A DNA stretch of 64,000 nucleotides, from contig NW_024468915.1 of assembly GCF_011745365.1 (NCBI RefSeq), positions 660,653 to 724,652 on the forward strand, in the 5' to 3' direction. This DNA comes from Cryphonectria parasitica EP155. Lineage: Eukaryota; Ascomycota; Sordariomycetes; Diaporthales; Cryphonectriaceae. The notes below the pieces were generated by a model that worked only from the letters and a program-made list of their open reading frames with translations, made no database searches and was not told the origin of the DNA. Positions within the stretch are counted from its first letter, which is position 1. Each line of letters begins with the position of its first letter. The translations under genes were made by a program, and so were the position numbers. Positions 33,948-45,766 of the stretch are shown in pieces.

Positions 33948-34875
33948 GATTGTATGGAAAGGAAGAAATGGCTGCGTTTTCTCCCCTCCCCCGTCTTTTC
34001 TGTTTCCGAAGCCTGCTTTGTTTACTTTTAGATCAAACAATCACATAGATTTGATAGACAGACACGAATAATGATACCAGCGTATAGACAGTCGCCATCT
34101 AGCAGGTTGTAGAACACACTTGAACCGGTCAATCAATCACAAGCCTCACTCAGATCATCAGAGGAACATCTCAGCTGACTCCAAATCAGAAGAGGTCCCT
34201 CCCTCCATCCCCTTCCTCCTCTTCTTCCTCCCTCTCCCACCACTTCTGTACTCATATCACTAAAAGGGGCCACGAGGCCCGAGGGCAGTGTGACATCAGT
34301 CAGGCCACAGCATCCGCGAGGATCGGCCCTCCGAAGAGTTGCAAAAACTAGTGAAACCCTCGTATGCTCGTATGCCCGCTCGTCAGCATGGGAAGTCCGA
34401 AAGTACCATGTACTATTCTTCCTCCTTCTCCTCCTTCTCTTCTTGATCTCCTTCCTCGTCTCCCGATTGGACCCTTCGATATCCAATAAACCCAAACAGC
34501 GCGCGCGCACACACACACACTCTCCCAAAACAATCACCCGCTCCGCGTCTATTATAAAAACGAGAAGAAGACCAACCAAAATAGGACCCCCTGCCGCCAA
34601 CACGGCATACATACACTCACGTGTTTTTATCCTTTCCATTTACGTGTCAAGAAAAGACATGAAATGCGCCACAATGAGCACAATGAAAGAGAAGGTAAGG
34701 GGGGCGGGGGGAAGAGAAGAGAGAAGAGAAACAAGTGAGACATGAAAAGCGGCACGAGGGAAAGCTGGACATGGAGTCGAAGTTCCCAGGGTTACACCGC
34801 AGCTTACTACTGTATGCAAGCCCCAGTAGTAGCGGCGCCGAGAGAGCGAAAAACAAAAGCAAGGAACCAGTAAAA

Positions 34876-34929
<54 letters not shown>

Positions 34930-36334
34930 TGGGAGAGGGGGCGTTCATTAGGTTGCTTCCGTGGCTTCATCCTTGGGAAACGCCACGTTTTCTCCTTTCC
35001 TTCCTTTTTCCTTCACCGCGGGCGGGAAAAAAAGCGGCGCTTGTCTTGTCTCGGAAAGGTAGGTATGAAAATGTAAGATGTTGTGCAGATGATGATGCTT
35101 GCTTGCTGCCGCTGCCGCTGCCGCTGATGATGATGTGCATGCATATATCCAAATGAAAGTGTAAATGTATAGTGAAACCCTCCTCGTGGGTTTGGGGGAA
35201 GAAAAAAAAAAAACCAATGCAGGTTTAGGCGTCCTTGTTTTTCTGTTTCTATTGTTTCAGTCGGTCGTGTTACTTCTTCTCTTGCATGAGTTCCCACCTG
35301 GAGAGTAACAGTAACATGCATTGCGTGCATGCATGCATGTGATTTAAGGTAATCACGGTCCTTTCCCCCCCCCCCCCCCCCAAATTCTCAAAACCTCGTG
35401 CTGTTCGACCTCTTCCGACTGGGCCACGCAGTTACCCACCCACCCTCCTACTTTTGGCCGTTTACATACGGCGAAGAGCGTAGACCGTGACAAGTACCTC
35501 CCCTCCCCCTGCCCCCACCTACACGATGGAGGTCCCCGACTTTCAGCTCCAGCACAACTCAGCCCTGGATCTACACAAGTGTTGATTACACAGTAAGGCT
35601 GTCTGCTGGTGCTTATTTTTATTTTCTTCCTTTCCCCCTTGTATCCCTCCTTTGATTGGACTTCTTTCCATCTTCAGGACTTCCGACCCGGCTTTCCTGT
35701 TTATCCGCCTTCTTTTTCTTATTTAGGAGCAGGGGCAAAGCCGGCAACCAAAACGTCTTCGTAATGGTGGCTGTGGCTGTGGTAAGTCTTCTTTTCTCGC
35801 CTTGGTCCTGTGGCGGCGCCTGGTCTCAGTATAGTCATGTAAATCAATGTTCAACCTCGCAACATCTTCACCGCTGTTGTGTACACGCACACACATATGC
35901 CATGAAAATTGCCACTCTTGAAGCAAGATCTCGGAGTGGGTTTGTGGCTGTTATCGTATGCATGAGTCGTCCGGTTGTGGTGAAGAGTTGTTGATCGCTT
36001 GCATCAGTGGGAAACGGTAGCAAAGAGCAATTATGTTCTTTTGTAGATGGATATTCATATGTGTTTGTATGTGTATGTACACAATAATTGCGAGGCACTG
36101 GTTCTATCGAAGGCATGAAGCTCTCGCGAACCAAGACCCTGAGAATATATAATTCTAGGCTGCTGTAATTAATGATAACTTTTCCAAGGCCTTTGGAAGC
36201 AGAGTAGGCCATCAAAACACCGTGACTATGTTTGTTTTTTTAGCAGTGTGAAAACAAGAGACAGAGGGAAAGAGAGAAAAGAAAGATGTCGTAAAATCGT
36301 CGTCGTCCAAACCAACCACCAAGCCCTCCTCTTC
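33948..36334. other. Convergent intergenic region (2.4 kb) rich in simple repeats
   Basis: This region lies between the 3' ends of the transporter gene (plus) and the polyQ protein gene (minus). It holds a (CT)n microsatellite at 34878-34922, a CTGCCG-type run near 35108-35127, a TGCATGCATGCA run at 35325-35340 and a C17 run at 35365-35381. No gene is seen. Confidence 0.65.
34878..34922. repeat. (CT)n microsatellite
   Basis: This is about 22 uninterrupted CT units in intergenic DNA. Confidence 0.95.
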
Positions 36335-37108
36335 TCATGATTGCAACCCAAAGGCCAAACCAACAGCAAAGCCAGTAACAATCAAGATAACAAGCACCAC
36401 CAGAATCACCCGCCTCCATCGCTTCCACCAAGACTTATTGTTCCTCCTCCTTCTATCGTCAAGCCCCTTCTCAACATCGCCCCAGCCCACGCTCCCCTTC
36501 TCGTTGTCTGTCGGCGCCCCACTACTACTGCTCCCGCTCCCGCCACCGCCATATCCCGCACTCTCCCGCGCCGTGTTGCCCGCTGCGCTGCCTGCCCCAC
36601 TTCTACTCCCTTCTCCCAAGCCTCCATCCTCGCCTTCCTCGTCTCCTTCTTCCAACCCAGAGCAGCAAACGGGAACCGTCGAAGGCCCAGAGCAGCACAG
36701 AGACGACCGCGCCGACCGCGCACTCCGCACACTATGCATGCTCGTCCTGCTGTTGGGCCTCATTGGGCCGGGCGGCGCCACCAACCCGACCCTGTCGTAG
36801 GCAGTGATGTAGTCCTCGCCGTACTGGTAGAAGCTGTTGGTGCCGGCGATGGAGCGAGGCCGCTGCTGCTGGCGGAGGGAGCCTGCGGTGGCGCGGGAGA
36901 GGTCGGTAAAGATGCTATCGGCGTCTTCGCGGATGGGGGGCATGCGGGAGATGGTGCTTTGGAAGGAGGTGTGGCGGCTGTGGATGGTTGCTGCCGAGGG
37001 GCGAGTTGGTGTTGGTGTTGGTGTTGGTTGGGGAGAGAGAGACCTGGCTGTGGAGGGGAATGTGGCCGAGCGTGGTGAGGCTCGAGGGGAGGAGGACGGT
37101 GATGAGTT

Positions 37109-37139
<31 letters not shown>

Positions 37140-37333
37140 GAGGGTATGGCCAGGGAGGCTGTTGACTTGAGAGTCTCTGTTGGCTCGCATGCTGAGGACG
37201 ACGAGCCTGGCCTCGAACGTGGTGAAGAAGGTGGTATCGGTGATGAAGGCCGCACCGACGATGACGATGACGACGACGTTCCTGGGCGTAGTGGCATCTC
37301 GCCCACAGCTGATGTCTCCCCTTGTTCGTCCAT
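36335..37333 (-). CDS. Hypothetical tail-anchored membrane protein with polyglutamine
   Basis: I do not recognise this gene. The open frame starts at the ATG at 37333 and gives 332 residues. It is Ser/Pro-rich and disordered, with Q10 at about residues 66-75. A conserved-looking core contains MPPIREDADSIFTDLSRA and GTNSFYQYGEDYITAYDRVG, and the C-terminus has a basic patch (RRRNNKSWWKRWRR) followed by one hydrophobic helix and a short LQS tail. That layout predicts a tail-anchored or type II single-pass protein with most of its length in the cytosol. The bases just before the ATG read tgcag, a possible acceptor, so an upstream exon or a 5' UTR intron is possible. A TA/GT microsatellite lies directly upstream. 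Confidence 0.75.
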
Positions 37334-37339
37334 CTGCAG

Positions 37340-37351
37340 TATATATATATA

Positions 37352-37416
<65 letters not shown>
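37340..37416. repeat. (TA)n-(GT)n compound microsatellite next to a start codon
   Basis: About 22 TA units with one break at 37352-37354 pass into about 16 GT units. The repeat begins only 7 nt upstream of the ATG at 37333 (minus-strand gene), so it lies in the transcribed leader or in a 5' intron. Confidence 0.95.
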
Positions 37417-37419
<3 letters not shown>

Positions 37420-40400
37420 TGTGGGTGTGGGTGTGGGTGTATGTGTGTGTGTAAACTCGTTCGTCTCAACAACAACAAATACTGTCGTGAACGTCGAAGA
37501 AGAAATATGTCAAGGTTGCTCTCACACAATGACGAACCCAAGAAGCTTCCTCAGAAGCAGTAAAACAGAAACGGAGAAAAAAGAGAGAGAGAGAGACAAA
37601 GAGACACTATGCCCAGTAACCCAATGTTCCGAGGCAAACACTTCCCCAAGACAAGGCTGGAACAATAATGGGGGCCACCAAGCCGTCGACGAATGACAAA
37701 CTAGCCTCTCGACGAGTTTGTCCCGGATGCGGACTCTCGGGGTCGTCGATCTTGTCGTCGAGCCCCAACTAGCTTGGATTTTTTCTTCCTCTCTCCTTCT
37801 CCCCCTCTCGGTCTCTGTCCCGTAGATCTGCCTAGAAATTCCTACTAAAATATTAATTCCCACATGCCTTTGCCACTAAGAGAGAACCAAAAGAAGAAGC
37901 CCAAAGGAAAAAGAAAAAAAATCTGGGAGGCGGGGGGAGGGGGGAAGAAGAAACTCACTCGCTAAATACCGACGATCTCTTGCCAAGGTACCAAGGACGC
38001 GAGCACGAGGGTGGAGAACCCATATATATGGCCCCTCTCGTAAAGCTGAAGTTTCGAGAATAGTGGTCCTCTTTTGCTGACTGACTGAGTGACGTGCTCA
38101 GTCGGCTTTTGGTCCAAGAATGGGGTAAAGTGTGACGATTGGAAAGAAATGAAGAGGGAGAAACAACCCTGAGAATGTGGGGAGCGAGTAAAGTTGTAAC
38201 AGTAATAGTAGAAAAGAACAAGACCCCTCTCTTGTTCTTATTACTCCTCCTTCTCCTTCTCCTCCTCCTCTTCTTCCCCCTCCGCGGTTAGGTTCCCTGC
38301 TTGTTCCCGGCGATCCTCGAGGAGAACCCGCCCAGTTCGAACAAAGAAAAGATAAAACCAAGGTAGGATAGGGCAATGTCTCAGCCTCGACGGTCCGAGC
38401 AGTGGAACTTCCCAACGGCTTGTGGTGTGAATGTTGTGTATGTCTCTCTCTTGTGCGCGTGTCGTTTCGTCTTCAGCACAAGAAGACGCGGGATGGGAGT
38501 GGCTAGCCCTGCCGTGCACACCATCACAACTACCCCCTTCGCGTGGACGGGCTGGGGAGGAGAAGATAACACAAGATGTCTCACACAAACACATGTACAT
38601 ACACAGAGTGGGAAAACGAGGAGCGGGGGGAAATGTTTTCGGGAGGCAAAAGTAAATTATTGGGTGGTGGGTTCACCCATGCCATGTGGCAGTCGTCGTC
38701 GCTCTCGCCCGGTCTCCTACCCATCGGACGCCCCACGAGGAGAGAGGAGCGGCGGCGGAAACGAGCCGCATCATTGTGTGCAGCTTGCATGTTTGGGAAG
38801 TATAGCCCCGAGCTGAGAATAGATGACGGGCCCCTTAACCTGCGGGGGAGACGAGTAAGAGAAAGATAGAGAGGGAGCACTGACAGGCAGCTAGCCAGGC
38901 ACCCAGGCAGACAGACGGTACAAACAGGACAGGCTGAAAAGACAAAAAAAAAAAGGCGTGATCCCCAGAACAGGATAGTAAGATGATCCGCTTCATGGGT
39001 CTAGACAATGGGGCCCAACCTCTCGGGCAGCAGATCCAAGGCGAGAGGGCACACTGCATATGAGGATTTACATGAGTGGCTGAGGGGAAGAACCGGCCGG
39101 GACGGAGATGAGAGTAAGAGTAAGAGGGGGGAGAGGTACAAGAGAGACACAGAAATAGTAAGAGGGGAGACAAATACGACGAGGGAACAACAACAAACCG
39201 CAATAGCCAGCTAATATGCATCATGTGCAGTGCAGCAGATAGTCAGCAGGTAAGTGTGTTGACTAGCATCATGGGGAAAGTACTATGTAGTACAGCAGAG
39301 TACTACAGTATTTCCTGATGCACAACATGAAGAGAAGGTCCACACGGCCGTGACAGCATCATCTCGGTATGTAGCAGCAGCAGCAGAGAATGAAGAGAAG
39401 AGAAAAAAAGTCCCCACTTGGGATTGGTGATCGTCGACATACGAAAGCTGACGTGTTCACGCGTGTGAGGTGAAGTCAGTAGCAGCAGCTGTCGTAGTAG
39501 CTAGCCTAGTCGTAAGCTTAGTGCAGAGAGTGCTGAGGATTGAGGGGAAGACAAAATCAAACAAAGCAAGGGATCCGAGTCCAAAATGCCAGCGCTCCTG
39601 ACGATCTCCCGTTTGCGTCCTTCCCACAATCTGCTAGAGTAGTTAGTACTTAGCTAGGTTGTTAGTGCATCAGACCAAAGGCCTCGGGTGACCTCATTTT
39701 TCTTTCTTTCGCTCTTTCCCCTCTGGCTCTCCTGCTCTTTTCCCTCCTATTCACCGCTGAAGGTACCATTGTATTTCTCCACCATAAAAAAAAAATTACC
39801 CAGAGTCCCCTCATCTGACCCAGTAAGGTTTGGCGTCTGCCCCTTCCGGCCGTGTTCCCAGCTGAAAACGCCTCAGTTGCTGCCGCAGCTAGAGAAGAAA
39901 TAGGCAGAGGAGGAGCAGACATGAACCCATATTAATCTACATACTACAGTTGGAACGGAGCTGAAGGGCCTGCGGCAGTGGCTTGCCGGCGCCCCGGCAC
40001 TCGTCCGTAGTAGCATTCAGAAGGAGGAAGGAAAGGAGAAGGGGAAAAAATAGGTGCCGGCTGGCGGCTCGTTCGTGGGGCGGTTTGACACTATCGAAAA
40101 TTCTCCTTCCACGCCCTCCGCTGTGGGGGGCCAAGGTACTTGGGTCTTCGGCGTGGTTTGTATCCGGGACGGGAAGAGAAAGAGAGCTGCGTCTGGGGGG
40201 CCCCTTCTAGAATGTAAGGCTCCACCCACCCGGCCCTTTTACTCCCCTTCCTACTTCCCACTCAGTTTGAATCCTTTCCTATGTCAAGGCTCCAATCCAA
40301 CAACGAATGACAGGACCGTGTTGATGGTCGTGGGCACGAACAACGCATATGCAAGTCTCGGGGAAAAAAAAAGGCCCGCGTCCGAAGGAGGGGAGAGGAA

Positions 40401-41021
40401 GAAAAACATACCTAAAAGCCTTGGCCATGCTGACATGACCTGACCACCTCTCCCCCTCCTCTCATCCCGTCCCGTTCTGCCGCCAGCGCGCGCCCTCCCC
40501 TTCTCGGCCTTGACGCAAGGGGAACCAAAGGAAAGACTACCGCCAAGGGAAAGAAAAGAAGAAGAGGAACAAGATTTCCCTGCATTGCCCAGTGTGCCTG
40601 TCCCCTTTGCCTCCATCGTCATATTCATCATCAACATCAATATCAATATCATCATCATGTGAGTAGCGGCCCGGGAGAGCAAGAAAAAGAGAAAATGAGA
40701 GGAAATTCGACCGGGTCAGCCGCAGCTCGCCAAAGGACGAATGAAACTTTGTTTTACCCCCTGGGATGTCTACCCAGTACTTCACCTTCAGCTCCTCCCC
40801 TCCCTGCAGGAACACTTGCAGGCAGCAATTCTTTTCTTGTTTTGTGTGGTTGCGTGTATTCTGATGCGTTGGCAAAACATAGAAAGGGACGAGACTAGAC
40901 CCTTCCAGCTGGCTGCGGATTCCGGGCGTCTGGCCGGGCCTCTTCTTGATTAGGCCGAGGCTCTGCTTTGCCACGTTCCAGAGAAACTGCTGCTGCCAAG
41001 AAGAGGATGAGGATGAGGAGA

Positions 41022-41051
41022 ATGATGATGATGATGATGATGATGATGATG
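41022..41051. repeat. (ATG)n microsatellite
   Basis: This is about ten uninterrupted triplets in non-coding DNA, preceded by an imperfect GAGGAT stretch. Confidence 0.9.
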
Positions 41052-42140
41052 CCAAACTAGTCTGGTATGGCTTGAGGGTTTGGAAAGCGGTCAATGCGAA
41101 ACCTTGCGGGTCCGTCGTTCGTCCGTCCCTGCAATGGTAAACCTCGTGGCATTCTAGACTAAGCCAGGTCTGTCTTCGTACCAGACTTTGGGAATATCCA
41201 CTCCAGCCATTTTGCTCAGGTACAAGAAGACAAGAGAAAAAGAGAGAGAAAAAAGTGGAAGATAAAATATTCATTCATGCTCCGAGTATCATCATGTACA
41301 GTACTATGATATTCATTCATCCATCCGTGGAATCACCTATTAAAGAGGTAGGTAGCTTTCCGGACCTACATCTCATTCATCCACCGAACCTACTCAGTAG
41401 ACATGATGAATGTCGTATTTTGTTTTTTTTTATAATCCCCAACCCATGCATGCATTTAGAGATAGAGAAATGAAAGAAAAAGCCACCCTTTGCCCAGGTG
41501 GATGCCAGATATGCTGCTTGATGATGCGCAATTAAAAGAGAGGAGGAAAATGGAAGAAGGAAAAGAAGCTTTCACCTCTGTCCACCCTAGGACCATCCCC
41601 TCCTTTGCCTCTGCCCCCTAGATTAAACACCGTGTTCTCCAATTACCCAAATGCCATGCATGCGTACGTACCATCGTAAAAGAAAATACCAAGAGCTCTC
41701 TAGATGCTTTCGTCGTGGAGAATCAAAGAAAGAAAAGTTAAAAAGAAAAGAAAAAAAATCCCCTTTGGGGGGGGGGGGGGGGCGGGCGATGAAAGAATTA
41801 GCGGAGCATCTAGGCCGATCTCCCCCAACCTTGGGCGAGCCCTCGTTCTATCCACTTTTTTCCCCTTGCCATACTTGTACAAAAAAGTTCCGCACCCTTC
41901 AGCTGGCCTTCGAGTTCATAAGAGGAGGACGAAGTCCAAGGCCGATCGTATCATTTCAATCTCTGAATGCCGATTCGCACTCGGTCCGAGGAAGGGAGGC
42001 AAAACCATACCACCCCGTAATCCGTGCGCCTACCTCTTTTCTCCTTGTTTTCTTTCTCTTCTCTTGCATATCTCCTGTTACCCAGGCCACGTGCAAAGGC
42101 CCTCTCATCCATAACCACCCAACCAATCATTCTCTCTCAC

Positions 42141-45100
42141 TCAAGGCCCGTGCAGCTTTTCCCGCAGATAAACCACAGCCGCATACCCGGCACAACAAAC
42201 CGTGCTCATGTTGTGACTACACCAAGGACACTTGACGCACGTGGTCACCTGCCCGGACACGCCAAGTTTCTTATCCTTGACGATGTCGTCGGGTCGCGCC
42301 ATGGCCTCATACACCCGCGACGGCATGTCCTGGTAGAACTTGCAGTGGCAGCACTCGACCAGCATCTTGGCGATGGGTCTGTTGAGGAGGTTGCTGTCCT
42401 TGGTTTGATTGTTGTTATTGTTGTTGCTGCTGACCATGGCTGCCGCCGCCTCGTCGTGGTGGTGGTGGTGCTGGTGCTGGAGCGGCGAGGAGGAGGGCAC
42501 CATGGGTACGCTGGGCGGCGCCACAGCAGTAGCAGCCGCAGCCGCCGCCGCCGCCGCCGTCATCTTGGGCCCAGAGAGTGCAAATGCCCGCGAGCCCGAG
42601 AGGAGAGAGGACGCAGAAGCGGTGGTTGTGGCGGGAGGAAGCGAGAGGTTACTGCTGCCGCTGCCTGCCTTGGATGACGGCGCCCGTGGCGATGAGGGTG
42701 CAGCCCTGCGCGCTTCCTTAAGGTAGGCGGACGAGGTCTTGGCGGACGGCTGCTGCGCGAAAGAGTCTGGGCTGTCAGTCCGCGTGTGCAATGATGAGAA
42801 GGACCGCTTGTCGAGATCGTCGTTCAGAATCAGCCGCTGGCCTGTGTGGTGTTGGTGGTGGACAGGCCGCACGGCAGGCATGGACTGGTGGTGAGGCATG
42901 CTCGACAGCAAGGACGAGTTGGACACCCTGGACGCGAAGTCCTGACCCTGGCGAGTAGAGTTTCTGAAGCCTGTCGTCGGTGTCGTCGGTGGGACCTGTT
43001 TCACCTCAATCTCTACCTTTTGCACAGTGATTTTCGATCCGCCCATGAGATCATTCTGCTGTTGATACTGCTGTTCATCTCGGTCAAGTGACAGCGGCGT
43101 CACATCTCCGTTGGGCGACCGCAGGGATGACGGGTTGATGATGATGGCTGCATTTAGGTCTTTGAAGGACCTTTTGACGTCGATACTCGTGAGCGCACTG
43201 GTGAAGGAGAGTTGGTCTGGGTCCAGCTGCCTCTTGCTCCGCATCCACAGATCTTCCGTCAGGAGCTGCTGCTGCTGCTGCTGCTGGCTGGGCGGCTTCT
43301 CTTCCAGGAGAAAGTCGTTCTGCTGGCTGACGTTGGGTATGTCAACATTGATCCAGGGCGATCCCATGCCCTTGGAGGACGATGCTGCAGCTGCGGCTGC
43401 AGCAAAATACCCAGATGGTGGCTCCCCTGAGGCGACGCCAATGTTTCGCACGAGGGCATTGCTCCCCTGCAGCGACGTCTTTCGCTGATCCTCCAAGCGG
43501 GTGGTCTGGTTGTCCTTGGAGGAACTCTGCGGCCTCGAGGTATCGGGGGTCGTTACAGGCGAGGGCGGCTGAGACTCCGAGTCGGGATGTGAAGATGAAG
43601 AAGAAGCACCTGAACCCTTCGGATCCGCTTGCGACTGGTGATGGCGAGACTCCTGGCCCTCCTTGGCCACTGTCCGGCCACCAGCTGTGCCCTGGCTGCT
43701 CTGTGCAGCGCCAGGCAGAGGAATCTCCACCTCAGCGCTGCCACCCACAAGCGTGTCCAGCGTGGCAGACCGAGCGCGCTGCACAGGTGTGAGATCAGGC
43801 ATTGTAACTGACGACCTGAAGCCCGTCTTGATTGCATCTTTCAGCTTCTTCTTCCCAGCCTTGCGAGGAGGAGCAGTAGGAGAAGCCGTGGTCGCAGCCA
43901 ACTGCGGGCTCATCTTGGCCTTCATGGACGCCGAGAGGCTCGCAGGCGGTGACAGTGGGCTGTCGACAGGCGGCGAAAAGGGCCGCTCGAGAAAGCCAAA
44001 GTTGTCCTCGGCGAGTGCGGGGCTGCGATTGGGCGAGAAAGATCCATCGCGGGCGGAATCTGGCGGCACGGCGATCATGGATGTCGTGCGGTTCTTCTTC
44101 TGGTTTTTCCACGACACGGGCGGGAGGCTAAGCTTCCCCCTCCTACCTTCCTTTCGCGACGTAAACCGCTCGTGGCTATCGTAGCTCGACCCTCTGGCAT
44201 GTGTAGGGGCCTCACCGTCCACCTGCCGGCCCCTGTCCTGCGAGAAGAACAAGGTCTGCACCGTCTGGACCGACTCCTGTGACTCATTCCTCTTGGCGGC
44301 GAAACCGAGCTCGTTCTTGGAGTCCTTGTCCTTGGAGCCGAACAGTTTCCCAGCCGCCGAGATGATGCCACTGCTAAAAGACCCACGCCGCGACCTGGAG
44401 CCGCTACTGCTGTCCGACGGTTGTTGCTGATGCTGCGGTTGTTGCTGCTTCTGCTGTTGTTTCAAGAAGGGGGTCTTGGTGGATGTGGGAGGGTACGACA
44501 CGGCGGGTGCCGTCTCTCGCTTCTTGGACACGTCTGTCATGGTCGTCGTGGTGGTACTGGATGTGGGCGTTGTTGGGCTCGGCAGCACTTCGGACGCAGG
44601 TCGTTCTGCTGAGGGAGCCCTGGCATTTAGCAGCCTCTTCATGGCAGCCTCCCGCTCCCGCTCCAGCCGCACGCCACCAATGAAAGCTGGACTTCTCGCG
44701 ACCGTCTCGACAGACTCGACGCCGCTCGGCTGGGATGAGTGCGCCCGCGGCAGCGGGGGCGGCGCAGGGGTGGGGTTGTTATTATTCTTGTCGACCTGTG
44801 CGCCATTCAGCTGGCCTGGCTGCTGCTGCTGCTGCTGCTGCTGCTGTGTGCTGCTTTCTAAGCTCTGTCGGAGGGGGTGGGTGCTCAGCACGGTGTCAGA
44901 CATGGTCCGCGAGCTGAGTGGCGGTGGCATCACGGGTTTGTTGTTGAGGCTATTCTCCATGGTTGCAGGGGGTGGCTGTTTCGATAACCTCTTCCTCTTC
45001 TCCTCGGCGGGCTTCCTCTTCTTCTTGCTAAACTCGTCCCAGGTCGGCGAGTGACATATCGACGAGCCGTCCGACTGGTTTCCGTCATCTGTCGCGAACG

Positions 45101-45766
45101 AAACCACCTTCAGGTGCGAGGGCTCGTGGGTGGCCGTCGTCGTCGTCGCTGCCGCCCTCACTACAGAGGGCAGTCCGTCTCGGTCAGGTCTTTTGGGCCC
45201 CTTGGGTGTCAAGTCCTTGTTCTTTTCCTTCTCCCTGCCCTTATCCTTGTCCTTCTTCTCCTTGGCCTCGGCTGCGGGCTTGTTGGGCCTCCTCTCTTGC
45301 GAGGTGGTACTGTTGATACTGCTGGTGCTGCTGCGCGGGCCGGGCGAATGCTGTGTGTCGATGATGAGCGGCGGTAGGGCGAAGGTATTGGACGTCGGGG
45401 TCATGCGACCGTCCTGTTGTCGCGGTACGGAGGACTCTCGGCGACGGTGCAGCAGGCCTGGCCTGGAGTTGGAGGAGGAGGACGAGTTGGATGCAGGCGA
45501 CACGCCTCGGCGGCCGGGCACATTCGCACCTGCAGCAGCAGAAGGGGATTGTTGCTGCAGTCTTTCCATCTGCACAAGCCCATTCTATACATCAGATACT
45601 CGCATTCTCTGGCGGCACACACAGAAGGCTTGAATACAACCAGAAAAAGAGTAAAACTTACCTTCTGCTTCCTCTCCATCTCTAGCATGCGCTGGAGACT
45701 TGCTGCCCGTGGAGGCAGTTTGCGCTCCTTGGTTTTTTCTGGTGGGTTCGCCATTGTGGTTGCCAT
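42141..45766 (-). CDS. Large disordered protein with C-terminal Cys-rich (putative zinc-binding) domain
   Basis: Exons 45766-45662 and 45569-42141 give 1177 residues. Almost all of it is low-complexity and rich in Ser, Pro, Gln and Lys, with several Q runs (44820-44845, 43268-43284 and others) and an Ala run. The first exon encodes a basic segment (ERKLPPRAASLQRMLEMERK). The only well-ordered part is the last 80 residues: MLVECCHCKFYQDMPSRVYE, then VTTCVKCPWCSHNMSTVCC and AGYAAVVYLREKLHG. These Cys pairs suggest one or two zinc sites. I have an impression of the same C-terminal block in other filamentous-fungal hypothetical proteins, but I know no function. An alternative ATG lies 11 codons upstream at 45799. 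Confidence 0.8.

Larger units (their letters stand above)
37334..42140. other. Long intergenic region (4.8 kb) rich in microsatellites
   Basis: This region runs from the 5' side of the polyQ protein gene to the 3' end of the large disordered protein gene, both on the minus strand. It contains TA/GT repeats (37340-37416), an ATG/ATC run at 41022-41051, G16 at 41767-41782 and many purine or pyrimidine patches. Several open frames exist (for example minus 40537-41274), but they are low-complexity and have no domain. No RNA gene is recognised. Confidence 0.6.

Noticed and set aside
34878..35381. CRISPR-like or satellite array
   Set aside because: The repeats are simple di- and tetranucleotide or homopolymer tracts with no spacer structure.
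40537..41274. A 245-codon minus-strand open frame in the 4.8-kb intergenic region
   Set aside because: It is built from Ser and Asp runs that come from triplet microsatellites, and it shows no domain.
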